This document shows, in pieces, positions 1 through 8,056 of a stretch of DNA of 50,430 nucleotides. The notes below the pieces were generated by a model, which ran no database searches, was not told the DNA's origin, and saw only the letters and a list, made by a program, of their open reading frames with translations. Origin of the DNA: Bacteroidales bacterium (GTDB lineage Bacteria; Bacteroidota; Bacteroidia; Bacteroidales; WCHB1-69); contig JAGCXN010000009.1 in assembly GCA_017961265.1 (NCBI GenBank), positions 1 to 50,430 on the forward strand, in the 5' to 3' direction. The translations under genes were made by a program, and so were the position numbers. Every line of letters begins with the position of its first letter. The stretch's first letter is position 1.

Positions 1-776
1 ACAGTGGGAGAAACACCGTCGGCACCATCCTGACCATCTGCTCCATCGTGCCCGTCAGCTCCGTCCGCACCAGGTGCGCCGTCTTGGCCATCCTGCCCGT
101 CGGCACCGTCTTGGCCGTCAACTCCATTCAGTATGGTGAAGGTATGCGGTCCGTTGGCATCGGTGATGGTGACCTGTGTGCCGCCAGTTACGGCGGTAGT
201 GGTCACGGTGGGGGAAACACCGTCGGCCCCGTCCTGTCCATCCGCACCATCGTGTCCGTCGGCTCCGTCGGCACCCGGTGCGCCGTCTTGTCCATCCTGA
301 CCGTTCTGACCGTCCACTCCGTTCAGTACAGTGAAGGTATGCGGTCCGTTGGCATCGGTGATGGTGACCTGCGTGCCGCCCGTCACGGCGGTGGTGGTCA
401 CGGTGGGAGAAACACCGTCGGCACCCGGTGCGCCAGTTGCCCCGGTGTCGCCCTTATCTCCCTTATCTCCTTTGTCACCTTTATCACCCTTTTCGCCTTG
501 CGGACCCTGTGCCCCAGTTGCCCCGGTGTCGCCCTTATCTCCTTTGTCACCTTTATCCCCCTTTTCGCCTTGTGGACCTTGTGGACCCTGTGCCCCGGTA
601 TCACCTTTATCACCCTTATCGCCCTTGTCTCCCTTGTCACCTTTGTCGCCTTTAGGACCACGGATGCCCTCCACGCCGACAGCGAGCGGTGCGGGTGAGG
701 GGACAGTAGCCGTACCTTCCAGTTCGGGGGCTGGCGGTATGCCTTCAATCGTGCCGGTAAGTTCAATATCTGCCAT
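1..776 (-). CDS. Collagen-like phage structural protein, probably tail fibre or capsid appendage (C-terminus beyond window edge)
   Basis: Reading leftward from the ATG at 776-774, the frame is open to the window edge (258 codons seen). A start region of about 40 residues (MADIELTGTIEGIPP...) leads into collagen-type Gly-X-Y triplets, mostly GDK with GAQ, GPQ and GEK, over about 60 residues. After that, a DGVSPTVTTTAV module and a GVDGQ/GADG collagen stretch alternate. Such proteins are common in phage tail fibres and capsid fibres, where the triplets form trimeric rods; the exact role is inferred. It lies 5 bases downstream of the preceding late gene. The plus-strand frames over the same bases, rich in PLSPLSP, are antisense shadows of the Gly-rich codons. 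Confidence 0.85.
   Translation of the reverse strand, partial: MADIELTGTIEGIPPAPELEGTATVPSPAPLAVGVEGIRGPKGDKGDKGDKGDKGDKGDTGAQGPQGPQGEKGDKGDKGDKGDTGATGAQGPQGEKGDKGDKGDKGDKGDTGATGAPGADGVSPTVTTTAVTGGTQVTITDANGPHTFTVLNGVDGQNGQDGQDGAPGADGADGHDGADGQDGADGVSPTVTTTAVTGGTQVTITDANGPHTFTILNGVDGQDGADGQDGQDGAPGADGADGHDGADGQDGADGVSPT
11..419 (-). repeat. Direct repeats encoding the DGVSPTV / GVDGQ module
   Basis: The motif aaacaccgtcggc recurs at 11, 215 and 410, giving units of 204 and 195 bases (65 codons for the second). The non-collagen core (spanning the shared ggtatgcggtccgttggc) is nearly identical between copies, while the collagen tract between differs in length by three codons. This is the signature of recombination or slippage within a fibre gene. 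Further copies may follow beyond the window. Confidence 0.85.
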
Positions 777-781
777 GGCCG

Positions 782-1120
782 TTATTTTACAAAGTGAATG
801 TTGGTCGGGGTCTCTTTGACGTAGATGTCGGCGGTGCCGTCGCTGAAGTCGGCATCGGCTTTGCGGAAGTGGGCACGGTACGACAGCCGTCCGCTGATGA
901 ACGGGTAGTGCTCGAAGATCACCACGAGATCTCCGTTATCGATCTTGCAGTGGGTGTGGGTTTCGTTGGTCGGATCATTCACAACCTCATACTCGGCATC
1001 ACCGACTGAGAACCGCAGTTCGAGGAAGTCGGTGGTGGGGTCAAACGAGTCGCCATCGCAGTGCAGGCGCAGTTTGAAGTCGGTAGGGGCTACTATGTAA
1101 GTTTCGGGGGTGGTAATCAT
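782..1120 (-). CDS. Phage late-region protein of unknown function, 112 residues
   Basis: No family recognised. The product is a small acidic protein predicted to be rich in beta strands (alternating hydrophobic residues, FKLRLHCDGD, LSYRAHFRKAD), with no signal peptide or membrane segment. Its ATG overlaps the stop of the upstream gene by 4 bases (ATGA at 1117-1120) and it ends 5 bases before the collagen-like gene, so it is translationally coupled within the late operon. A minor head, connector or fibre-attachment role is only inference from position. Confidence 0.75.
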   Translation of the reverse strand: MITTPETYIVAPTDFKLRLHCDGDSFDPTTDFLELRFSVGDAEYEVVNDPTNETHTHCKIDNGDLVVIFEHYPFISGRLSYRAHFRKADADFSDGTADIYVKETPTNIHFVK

Positions 1121-1539
1121 GATTCTTGGGGTTTATAGCTGATTCGTTTGGCGCAATCGTGTACCATACAAGCATCGCGCCGGTATTCTTCTTCCTTGAC
1201 GGCCAGCTGGTTCTGTAGCCTCATCGCCTGCATCTCCAGATCATACTTGCACCGTTTCATCTTCACCATCTCCTCCCGCATCTCATCATCAAGTTTGTCG
1301 CGCTCCTTCATCTTCTTTTCGTAACTGTTGAGCCGTTCATCCTGATAGTCGAGCTGCTTTTTCAGAGTCTCGAACTCTTTGTCATCCACTTCGGCCTGCG
1401 AGGCGGCATTGCCGATGGCCACTGAGTCGGTTTCGAGTTTTCGTTTCCGGCGTTCCGAAAACCACTGTATGAGACCGAAGAGCGTGGTTCCGCCCAGTAC
1501 GAAATTGAGGATGATTGAAATGACTGATACGGTTTCCAT
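1117..1539 (-). CDS. Small membrane-anchored coiled-coil phage protein, 140 residues
   Basis: Residues about 4-27 (VSVISIILNFVLGGTTLFGLIQWF) form a single hydrophobic segment followed by an Arg/Lys cluster. Residues about 45-120 are a long charged coiled coil (LKKQLDYQDERLNSYEKKM..., MQAMRLQNQLAVKEEEY). Two cysteines near the C-terminus (ACMVHDCAKR) could bind metal or form a disulphide. The ATG at 1539 overlaps the preceding stop by one base, and its own stop overlaps the next start by four. Topology resembles spanin-like or membrane-tethered phage accessory proteins, but the function is unknown. Confidence 0.75.
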   Translation of the reverse strand: METVSVISIILNFVLGGTTLFGLIQWFSERRKRKLETDSVAIGNAASQAEVDDKEFETLKKQLDYQDERLNSYEKKMKERDKLDDEMREEMVKMKRCKYDLEMQAMRLQNQLAVKEEEYRRDACMVHDCAKRISYKPQES

Positions 1540-2531
1540 TATGCCAGAAAGATTTTACGGTTGGTATTGTCGCGGTGGATGATGCCGTCTTCGGGACTGT
1601 CGCCCGCGAAGGCGGTGTAATTGGGGTAGTTGTCGCTGTTTGCCTTGATATGGGCGATGGCGGCAGCCAGGTACTGTTCGGCACGCTGGGCGAAACGGGT
1701 GCGGGTCTCTGCCATCTGGGCGCGGGTGATGGGCGAATCGGTCAAGCCTTCCATGCTGGAAGTCTCGAACAACAACCCCTTTTCGGTGGGCAGCTTGTGC
1801 AGCTCGCCGATGCCTTCTGCCACAGAGCGATAGACCACATACATACGCAAGTAGGGAAGGATAGAAGAATACTTTTGTTCGCTTTCATCGGCAGCAAGCA
1901 GTTCCTTGTAGAACTCTGTGCCAAGGCGGTGCTGTAACTCAATGAGCTCCACATCACGCATATAGTGCCGCATCTTCAGAAAAACGAGACGGCTGTTTTC
2001 AATGTTATAATATCGGTCGAACATCTGTGTGTTGCGGATGAGCGACTTTTGGCTGTTGAGCACGTGTCCGGATTGTGAAAATTCGGTGAAAGTGGTGGCA
2101 TTCGCCTCCAGAAATTCAAGGATGCTGTCCAAATAGTTGAAGCCTTCCTCTTTGAGGGTGCGCTTGATGTTCTCTTCCTGATAGCGGTAGAGGCGGTTTT
2201 CCTTGTCCACTTCGGCAGATACGCCCGTGTCGCTGATATTGGCGGCGAGGATGTCGTAACCCTTCCAGATGGCCAACCGTATGAGGGCGAACCTCGCCAT
2301 ATTGATGAGTTTGCTGTCGGCGGTTTCGGCCATAAGGGCGGGGTTGGCCCCCACGTATGCGGCAAGTCGGTCGAAAAGTGCGGCACCCAGCAGCGGACGC
2401 AGGTACGTCTCTTCGCACAATGCAAGGTGCGAGGCCACGGTCTCAAACCGCAGGTTGATGTTCACGGGCAGGTATTTCTTGAAAGCCTCCGCGTTTTCGC
2501 TGAATTGGGGGGTGAAGAGCTTTGGTTCCAT
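1539..2531 (-). CDS. Phage head-completion/connector-like protein, 330 residues
   Basis: A mostly helical soluble protein with no membrane segment, encoded directly downstream of the portal gene with a 3-base gap. It resembles proteins annotated DUF6712 in Bacteroides phages; that name is from memory and not checked. The position right after the portal, where head-tail connector or adaptor genes usually lie, supports a role in head completion (inference). Distinct features are an aromatic helix (PYLRMYVVYRSVAEGIGEL) and a C-terminal TAFAGDSPEDGIIHRD stretch. Confidence 0.65.
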   Translation of the reverse strand: MEPKLFTPQFSENAEAFKKYLPVNINLRFETVASHLALCEETYLRPLLGAALFDRLAAYVGANPALMAETADSKLINMARFALIRLAIWKGYDILAANISDTGVSAEVDKENRLYRYQEENIKRTLKEEGFNYLDSILEFLEANATTFTEFSQSGHVLNSQKSLIRNTQMFDRYYNIENSRLVFLKMRHYMRDVELIELQHRLGTEFYKELLAADESEQKYSSILPYLRMYVVYRSVAEGIGELHKLPTEKGLLFETSSMEGLTDSPITRAQMAETRTRFAQRAEQYLAAAIAHIKANSDNYPNYTAFAGDSPEDGIIHRDNTNRKIFLA

Positions 2532-2534
2532 AGT

Positions 2535-3857
2535 TTATGTCAATGATTCCTGTGTGTTCCTGCCGCTGTCGAGGGTGGTCAGGGTGATATTGCGGTATTT
2601 GAGGTCGATGTCGTGGATTCCGTTGTACTCGAACATCAGTTCCACTGGATCCAACACCGCCTGTTTTTCAATGTGGCTCAAAATCAGGGAAACCAGCAGA
2701 CCTTCACGGATGTCGGAACCGCTGCCGGCGTTCCCGGAGTACGGACCGCCCGGCATTCCGGCACCCAGCACGCTGGGATTCACCATCAGCGAGAACAGAA
2801 TCTCACTGTTGGCCGCCGCCGACATGCTCAGACGGTCATCGGCTTTGATCTCCCCATCGAGGCGCGTCACCTTCCAGTCGCCGTTGGTGCGACCGCTTTC
2901 GTCGATGTAGTACTGGGTGAAAAGCGACTTGTTGGCATTCTTGGTGTCGGTCAGCTCTTCCTCGAACTTGTCCATAAATTTCTGAATGAGCTGCTTGCGT
3001 TCATCCACATTCTTGTATTCGGTTTTGGGGAACTGTTTCTCCCAGTAGGTGGCGGGGATCTGCACGTGCCACATTAGGTGCATAGCGTTCTGGTAGGCAC
3101 GGTTCAGGAACTCCGGAATCTTGTGGGCAATGTCAATCCAGCCGCTTTCCTGTGCCGACTGCCAGTCGGGTGCGGCATAGTAGTCGTTGTTGCTGAAATA
3201 GTTGCGGATGCGCGGGAAGGCGATGGCTTTCACGCCTTTGAGTTGTCCCGTATCGCGCCGCCATTGGAGATCGTAGAACGGATCATCCTCGTTGAGCATA
3301 TCATAAACCACGGTTTCATCCTTGGCAGGATAGGTGTTTTTGAAGTCGCCATACACCAGCAGCTTGGTCTTGTCAACACTGATGCGGCAGTGACGTGCGT
3401 TGAGGATCTGCACACGCACGATCTTATCGCCCGCGTTGTTGAACACCAACAGCGGGAAGGCGTTGCCGAACTTGATCAGGTCACGGAAAGCGGCGGTGTG
3501 GTAGTTGCGGAAGGCAAGTCCGCGCAGGTAGCTGAGGATGTCGCGGTCGCGCACCGGCGCAAAGATCTCGTTGTTGTTGTCATCAAAGCCGCTCACCTTC
3601 ACCGGCACCACTCCCTGTCCATAACAGCAGCGTGCCTTGTAGTTCAAACCCGTCTGCAACACGCTGGTGGCTCGGATGGTGCGTTCCGCATCGTCGGGGA
3701 AACAGTTGGTGTCGCCCCACGTGGCATAGTCGCGTTTGTCGAACGAGAAGTATTCGTCAAGCCGCTCCTTCACGGGTTTTACCGTCGTGGTGCTGCCGAA
3801 GACGGTTTTGCCCCGGAACACTTTTGGCTCGCCTTTTTTGTCGAATAGGATCTCCAT
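2535..3857 (-). CDS. Phage portal protein
   Basis: The product (440 residues) should form the dodecameric ring at the capsid vertex through which DNA is packaged. Seen: the order small gene-portal-connector downstream of the terminase, and portal-like features: an early GLNYKARCCYGQGVVPV stretch, a central KFGNAFPLLVFNNAGDKI strand pair (portals commonly have a GNAYL-like element), and a late NPSVLGAGMPGGPYSGNAGS glycine-rich segment followed by a helix. I chose the ATG at 3857 because it starts 2 bases after the preceding gene's stop; a longer frame extends to 4001 but would read through the neighbour's coding sequence with Arg/His-rich shadow residues. Confidence 0.8.
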   Translation of the reverse strand: MEILFDKKGEPKVFRGKTVFGSTTTVKPVKERLDEYFSFDKRDYATWGDTNCFPDDAERTIRATSVLQTGLNYKARCCYGQGVVPVKVSGFDDNNNEIFAPVRDRDILSYLRGLAFRNYHTAAFRDLIKFGNAFPLLVFNNAGDKIVRVQILNARHCRISVDKTKLLVYGDFKNTYPAKDETVVYDMLNEDDPFYDLQWRRDTGQLKGVKAIAFPRIRNYFSNNDYYAAPDWQSAQESGWIDIAHKIPEFLNRAYQNAMHLMWHVQIPATYWEKQFPKTEYKNVDERKQLIQKFMDKFEEELTDTKNANKSLFTQYYIDESGRTNGDWKVTRLDGEIKADDRLSMSAAANSEILFSLMVNPSVLGAGMPGGPYSGNAGSGSDIREGLLVSLILSHIEKQAVLDPVELMFEYNGIHDIDLKYRNITLTTLDSGRNTQESLT

Positions 3858-3859
3858 GT

Positions 3860-4138
3860 CTATATCTTTACTCGTACATTGTTGAAACTGCGTATGTTGT
3901 CGATAGATACGGGGTAAATGTGGCCTATGGCGTTGCCGTGGTCGTCCACCTGCTGCACGCCACGTGTGCGGTTGTCGGTCATGTTCATCCGAAGACCACA
4001 ACAGCGGGCGCGGTTGAGCGTCACCAGTTCGCCGTCCTTTTTGTAGAACTGAATGGCGAAGTAGCGGCGGCGACCATCGGCGGTTTCACGGGTCTCCATC
4101 TCTGCCAGCACATCGGCACGGGTGATTGTCTGCTCCAT
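3860..4138 (-). CDS. Small phage protein upstream of portal, 92 residues
   Basis: Unknown function. The sequence contains a RRRYFAIQFYKKDGEL beta hairpin and a CCGLRMNMTDNRTRGVQQVDD stretch. This looks like a small beta-rich domain that may bind nucleic acid or the portal, but no family was recognised. The ATG at 4138 is preferred over an in-frame one at 4192 because the late promoter's -7 box lies at 4156-4163, which puts the transcript start near 4150 and makes the upstream ATG untranscribed from this promoter. It is the first gene of the portal operon. Confidence 0.7.
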   Translation of the reverse strand: MEQTITRADVLAEMETRETADGRRRYFAIQFYKKDGELVTLNRARCCGLRMNMTDNRTRGVQQVDDHGNAIGHIYPVSIDNIRSFNNVRVKI

Positions 4139-4155
4139 ATCCCTTCGATTTTTCG

Positions 4156-4197
4156 CAAAGATAAAGCAGCCATTTGAAATGCGCTGGGACAAAAAAA
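4156..4197 (-). promoter_or_regulatory. Late promoter A (TGTCC box + TATCTTTG)
   Basis: On the minus strand a run of T followed by TGTCCCAG (TGTCC at 4191-4187) lies exactly 23 bases before TATCTTTG (4163-4156), a perfect Bacteroidota -7 box. The predicted start is near 4150, giving a leader of about 11 bases before the ATG at 4138. The same arrangement occurs at 9306-9341 and 13,074-13,109. The TGTCC box sits further upstream than the usual -33 element, which suggests an activator site. Confidence 0.7.
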
Positions 4198-4356
4198 TTA
4201 CGAAATGAAAATTGGGGCAAATTCTTAATTTTTAGCATTTTAGCCATCTCTAAAAATATTTCGCACATTGTCAAGCGTTTCGAGAGTCGCCGCTCGCCCT
4301 ACTCTGCGTGGAAATTTCCAACGCCGTCGGCAAGGAAATATGACAAGGTGGTATGG

Positions 4357-6075
4357 CTACAGCGACCGCCCGCCCATCCGCACCGGAACGAAATCGCCGC
4401 CGTCGCGCTTGACGATGGTGCCGTACTTGGTCCACAGAATCTTATCGACGGCATCGGAGAAGTGGGTGGCCTCCTCCGGAAGCACACCGCTGCCGCGCCG
4501 CTCGCTGCTCTTGTCTTTTCCCAGCTTGCCGTCGTACTCCTTCACCATCGCATTGTTCATCGAGATGAGTGTGTAACGGCAGCGGGTGCCGTTGATGCGG
4601 AAGAGCGGCAGTTCCGGATTGTCTTCCTTCAGGATGCTGTTAATGAGCAAGTACTTGTCAGATTGTGGCGGCTCCATTCCCGGATGCTCGTGCTCAATCA
4701 CCGTCCACCCCGCAGCGGTCAGGTACTCCACAGCCAACTGGTTGTAGGTCTTGGATTTCACAATGTTGGGATTGCGGCTGTCACCGTACTTGTCCTTATA
4801 GAAGTGCAGATCTCGGTTAGCGTGCTGGCGGTAGTGGTCGCTGAACTTGGCGCACAGCTCCTTGATGAGCACGTTGCTGTTGCCGTCGGGTTTCACAAAG
4901 AACTCGTTGATGATGTTGTGGACTTCCTGCTGGGTGGTGGTGCCGCTCACAAAGTCGTAGTTCCTGGTTTGGCTCACACTGAAGAGGCAGATGGCAGACC
5001 CCCAGTCGGGTACAATCTCCAATGGTACGGACGGGTTGCAGTCGCGTTCATATAAGGTTGATGCGTATATTTCTTCCGGCTTGTAATCGAAATTAGTGTC
5101 TCTGGCCATCTGCATAAGATTCTCATGATAATCGCCAGCATAGTAAACCTGTTTCTCCTCGTTGATGCTGTAGAAACAATCCTCCACTTTATCGAAGAGG
5201 TAGTTCATCACCTCGATGAGGAAAGTGAGATACGGTTGCTTTTGGTACTCCCGCCGGATGTAGGAGAGGCCGAGGTTCTCCAGATTGTCGAAAGCGTTGC
5301 TACAGGTAAACAACAAACCTTCTTTGCTCAGGAATGGTTCTATCTTGTGCTTGAGGCGGACAATCTCATTCCACGCATCGGCGAACTGGCGCGGATCCGT
5401 CAGCTTCAGCAGCTCGATCTGCATCTTCACGATGCGGTTCCACACGCTGAACAGGTTCACACCTTTCTCCTCCTCGTAGTATTTGGCATATTCCAGAATC
5501 CACCTGCCCGCCTTGGTGGGCGGCATAGAGGTGGAGTACTTGAAGCCGTGATGGAAACTCACCGGGTTCTCGCTGCGTGGACCGAAATACTCGTTGTTGC
5601 CACGGTTGGCGGGCGACACCTCGTAGTCGTACTGCTCCTTGTTGATGGTAAGGGCTTCGTCCATGATCTCGAAGTCGATGTTCTTACCGCGCCCGCTGCC
5701 TTTCTCGCTCTGGCTGATGAGGGCGAAGCACGCCCCGTTGCTGAAGCTGATGATGTTGTCGTAGCGGTTGATCTGCTCGTATGGAGTCTTGAACCAGGAG
5801 GGCGGACGTTTGCACACCACGAAATTGCCGTCCTTCACGTAGCCCATCTTGCCGAGCAGCTTGAGCGACGACGGCAGCGTGTTGGTGAGCAGCTGGCCGT
5901 AGGTCTTCCCGGTGATGGCGGTGATGGAGCGCGGCATCGCCCGCACGATCTTATCCATGGTGAAGCCGATGTCGAAGCTCTTGCCGGTGCCGCGCCCCTC
6001 GACGGAGACGTGGTACTTGGGGCAGAGCATCAGCCCGAGAATTTGGGATTTGGTGGCGGAAACGGAGAGGTTCAT
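4357..6075 (-). CDS. Terminase large subunit (DNA-packaging ATPase/nuclease)
   Basis: The 572-residue product packages phage DNA through the portal. The N-terminal ATPase has a Walker A variant VEGRGTGKSFDIG near residues 25-37 and a Walker B FEIMDEAL near residues 135-142. A C-terminal nuclease domain probably begins at VPDWGSAICLFSV (an Asp at the expected first acidic position) near residue 350. The length is normal for the family. The gene starts 4 bases after the terminase small subunit stop. The 160 bases between its stop and promoter A hold no gene that I can support. Confidence 0.88.
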   Translation of the reverse strand: MNLSVSATKSQILGLMLCPKYHVSVEGRGTGKSFDIGFTMDKIVRAMPRSITAITGKTYGQLLTNTLPSSLKLLGKMGYVKDGNFVVCKRPPSWFKTPYEQINRYDNIISFSNGACFALISQSEKGSGRGKNIDFEIMDEALTINKEQYDYEVSPANRGNNEYFGPRSENPVSFHHGFKYSTSMPPTKAGRWILEYAKYYEEEKGVNLFSVWNRIVKMQIELLKLTDPRQFADAWNEIVRLKHKIEPFLSKEGLLFTCSNAFDNLENLGLSYIRREYQKQPYLTFLIEVMNYLFDKVEDCFYSINEEKQVYYAGDYHENLMQMARDTNFDYKPEEIYASTLYERDCNPSVPLEIVPDWGSAICLFSVSQTRNYDFVSGTTTQQEVHNIINEFFVKPDGNSNVLIKELCAKFSDHYRQHANRDLHFYKDKYGDSRNPNIVKSKTYNQLAVEYLTAAGWTVIEHEHPGMEPPQSDKYLLINSILKEDNPELPLFRINGTRCRYTLISMNNAMVKEYDGKLGKDKSSERRGSGVLPEEATHFSDAVDKILWTKYGTIVKRDGGDFVPVRMGGRSL

Positions 6076-6079
6076 TCTT

Positions 6080-6679
6080 TTACCCCTCCATAATCTCCTT
6101 GGCCTGCGCTTCGGTGATTTCCTGATCCAAGGCTGCGGCGATGAGTTTGTTCTCCTTGATCTTTGCCCACTGGTCGGCGGGTACGGTGATGGTGTTGCCG
6201 TTGATGTTGAGCTGGATGTTGATGGTGTGCTTCTCCATAATGGTGGGATCCATAGGATCCTGAGGCATCTCGGAGAGGTAGCGTTGCAGGGTGGCCAGGT
6301 TCTTGGCGCGGGTGGCTGCGTCGCTGTCTTCGCTGTAGATCTCCTTGATGAGGGCTTGGAGGAACACGGTGTTGAGGAAGTCGCGTTCGAGACGGTCGCC
6401 GGGGTTCCAGATGCGGATGCCTTGGTTGACGTATGTGAGGGCGGTGCGTTCGCTCAGCTCCGGGTGCAGGGCGCACATCTCCTTCACGGCCACGCTCTTG
6501 TTGGGGTAGCCGCACACAATGCGGTAGGCATCGCGGGTAAGGTCGAGTTTGTGCCGCTGGTCGTCATTCAGGTCGCCGCTGCGCCCTTGCATCACGGCAA
6601 GGGCAATGGTCTCGAAGTCGCTTTCACCGGAGCTGCCGTACTCTTTGCGCACGGCGGGAAGTGGTTTGGTATCGCTCAT
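6080..6679 (-). CDS. Terminase small subunit-like protein
   Basis: A soluble helical protein of 199 residues immediately upstream of the large terminase with a 4-base gap. Residues about 40-95 (DQRHKLDLTRDAYRIVCGYPNKSVAVKEM...) have the helical DNA-binding appearance of small terminases, and the C-terminal part is charged. The assignment is mainly positional: small subunits recognise the packaging site and load the large subunit. No strong promoter box was found in the 83 bases between it and the upstream gene. Confidence 0.65.
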   Translation of the reverse strand: MSDTKPLPAVRKEYGSSGESDFETIALAVMQGRSGDLNDDQRHKLDLTRDAYRIVCGYPNKSVAVKEMCALHPELSERTALTYVNQGIRIWNPGDRLERDFLNTVFLQALIKEIYSEDSDAATRAKNLATLQRYLSEMPQDPMDPTIMEKHTINIQLNINGNTITVPADQWAKIKENKLIAAALDQEITEAQAKEIMEG

Positions 6680-6762
6680 TTGACTGTAATTTGCTTTTGT
6701 TTGCTTGAATCAATGTTAAAGTACAGATAACCAATAGGTTCTTTATTTGACTGATATGTGAC

Positions 6763-7602
6763 TTAATTTGCCGATCTCCGCGCCAGCTCTTCCGTCACTG
6801 CCTTGAACTCCGCTTTCAGGGCCTTCAGTTTTTGTTCGTATTCGTCGCGTTTGGGGCCTTTAGGCATTGGGGTAGGGGAGGCGGCTTTGCGGATGCTCTG
6901 GTATTGCAGCATGTTCTGTGTCTTGGTGATGGAGGAACGCAGCTGGGTGCGGCGTTTGGATAATTGCAGATCTGTCAATCCGGATACGTTTGTTTGTAGA
7001 GACGTGGCGTGCCGCGTCTCTACAGGTGCGCATATCGTCGGCTGTTCCTCCAACGGGGCGGCCAGCATCTCCCGGATGTCGTTGGACACCTGTTCACGGG
7101 CGGTGCCGTCATCGAGGGCAAACCATTCCTCCTTCAGCCGGTAGAGACGGTCGGCACGCTGGATGGCGGGCTTGCGTTCATCGAGGATGCGTTTCCGATG
7201 GCGCACCACATCATCGGCATTGGAGGTACCCAGGTCATACAGTTCCCGGTGCCGTTTGTCGATGAGGGCGTACAGGGCGGCCACCTCCTTCTTGGCGGCA
7301 AGGATGAAATCGGGGATAACCATGTTCTTTGTTTGCCCTTTGAAATGCGTTGGCGCATTGGGCGTTGATGGTGCCTGATATGGTGCAGATGGCTGGCTGT
7401 TCGCCCATTTATTCGCCCTTTCATCTGACACCGTTTTCGCCACTTTCCCTATCTCATACACAAGTTTGCCCATACGGAAGCGTGCCGTGCCGGTCTGGAA
7501 ATAGCGTACCAGTGCCTTGTTTTTGCTGTACTGGGCAAATAGTGCCACACCTTCAGCATAGTCGCGGTCGGGATTGTCAAGCCAGGATTGTAATTCGTTC
7601 AT
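6763..7602 (-). CDS. Phage protein of unknown function with coiled coils, 279 residues
   Basis: No family recognised. The N-terminal third (MNELQSWLDNPDRDYAEGV...LVRYFQTGTARFRMGKL) is compact and helical, the middle has a Pro/Ser/Gln-rich linker (ANSQPSAPYQAPSTPN), and the rest is charged coiled coil. A palindromic genomic repeat (6995-7024) is read in frame inside the gene as ETRHATSLQ, so part of the linker near residues 192-202 probably comes from a repeat insertion. The gene lies 12 bases downstream of another coiled-coil gene, between the DUF4417 pair and the terminase genes. Confidence 0.7.
   Translation of the reverse strand: MNELQSWLDNPDRDYAEGVALFAQYSKNKALVRYFQTGTARFRMGKLVYEIGKVAKTVSDERANKWANSQPSAPYQAPSTPNAPTHFKGQTKNMVIPDFILAAKKEVAALYALIDKRHRELYDLGTSNADDVVRHRKRILDERKPAIQRADRLYRLKEEWFALDDGTAREQVSNDIREMLAAPLEEQPTICAPVETRHATSLQTNVSGLTDLQLSKRRTQLRSSITKTQNMLQYQSIRKAASPTPMPKGPKRDEYEQKLKALKAEFKAVTEELARRSAN
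6995..7024. repeat. Palindromic TGTAGAGACG repeat inside a phage gene
   Basis: TGTAGAGACG and its exact complement CGTCTCTACA flank TGGCGTGCCG, whose core GGC-GT-GCC also pairs, so nearly the whole 30 bases can fold as one hairpin. A diverged copy with the same arms lies at 47,277-47,307 in the host chromosome. Palindromes with TAGAGACG arms are known dispersed repeats in several bacterial phyla. This one keeps the reading frame of the gene it sits in. Confidence 0.85.
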
Positions 7603-7614
7603 TTTAATTGAATG

Positions 7615-8004
7615 TTAGAGGGCTGACTTAATCGTTTCCTTTTCGGTTTCGTACCAGTCGGTAAGACGGCGTGCTTCGTCATCGAGGGCAAGCCGTTTCT
7701 GTAGGATTCCATCGTTCAGTTTTGCCCGTCGCAATTCTTTCTCCTGTTTCAGATTGGCGATGGCGTGTTCTACATCACGGATGTAGGCAATGTCGGCACC
7801 TTGGATCCGAAGTTCCGTCACTTGCTGAAGGAGACGTTCCCGTTTTGCAGAGAACTCTTCCAAACCGTGGAGGATGTAGGCCGATTTTTCAGCAATCAGT
7901 TCATCTTTCCGGCGGTTGATTTCGTTGCTTTTCTTCCTGTACTCGCGGTTCAGGGCGGCCATCTGCATATCGCGCTGGGCCTGTGTCATTGGTTGATTTT
8001 CCAT
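7615..8004 (-). CDS. Small all-helical coiled-coil phage protein, 129 residues
   Basis: The product is almost entirely a charged helix with heptad-like spacing (REYRKKSNEINRRKDELIAEK, FSAKRERLLQQVTELRIQG, EARRLTDWYETEKETIK), with no cysteine, signal or membrane segment. It could be a second scaffold-like or structural accessory protein, but there is no specific evidence. It is the first gene after a 179-base gap that carries a plus-strand promoter. Confidence 0.7.
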   Translation of the reverse strand: MENQPMTQAQRDMQMAALNREYRKKSNEINRRKDELIAEKSAYILHGLEEFSAKRERLLQQVTELRIQGADIAYIRDVEHAIANLKQEKELRRAKLNDGILQKRLALDDEARRLTDWYETEKETIKSAL

Positions 8005-8019
8005 AATTTGATTGTTTTA

Positions 8020-8049
8020 TTGTTGGTTTTCAGAAATTTTGTATTTTTG
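8020..8049 (+). promoter_or_regulatory. Plus-strand Bacteroidota-type promoter in the late region
   Basis: TTG at 8020-8022, a 19-base spacer and TATTTTTG at 8042-8049 match the general Bacteroidota promoter (TTTG-N19-TAnnTTTG). It faces opposite to every neighbouring late gene, with the transcript start expected near 8056. It lacks the TGTCC box of the late promoters, so it would use the host sigma factor and could be active in the lysogen. Confidence 0.65.
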
Positions 8050-8056
8050 CAGTGTC

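Noticed and set aside
331-819. Plus-strand frame rich in PLSPLSP repeats
   Set aside because: Exact antisense of the minus-strand collagen-like gene; the Pro/Ser pattern is the complement of GDK/GDT codons.
2535-4001. Longer portal start at 4001
   Set aside because: The extra 48 residues are Arg/His/Gln-rich shadow of the upstream gene; the ATG at 3857 fits the 2-base gap.
4193-4356. Possible small gene between terminase and promoter A
   Set aside because: Short frames here have no supporting start, composition or spacing; AT-rich leader-like sequence only.
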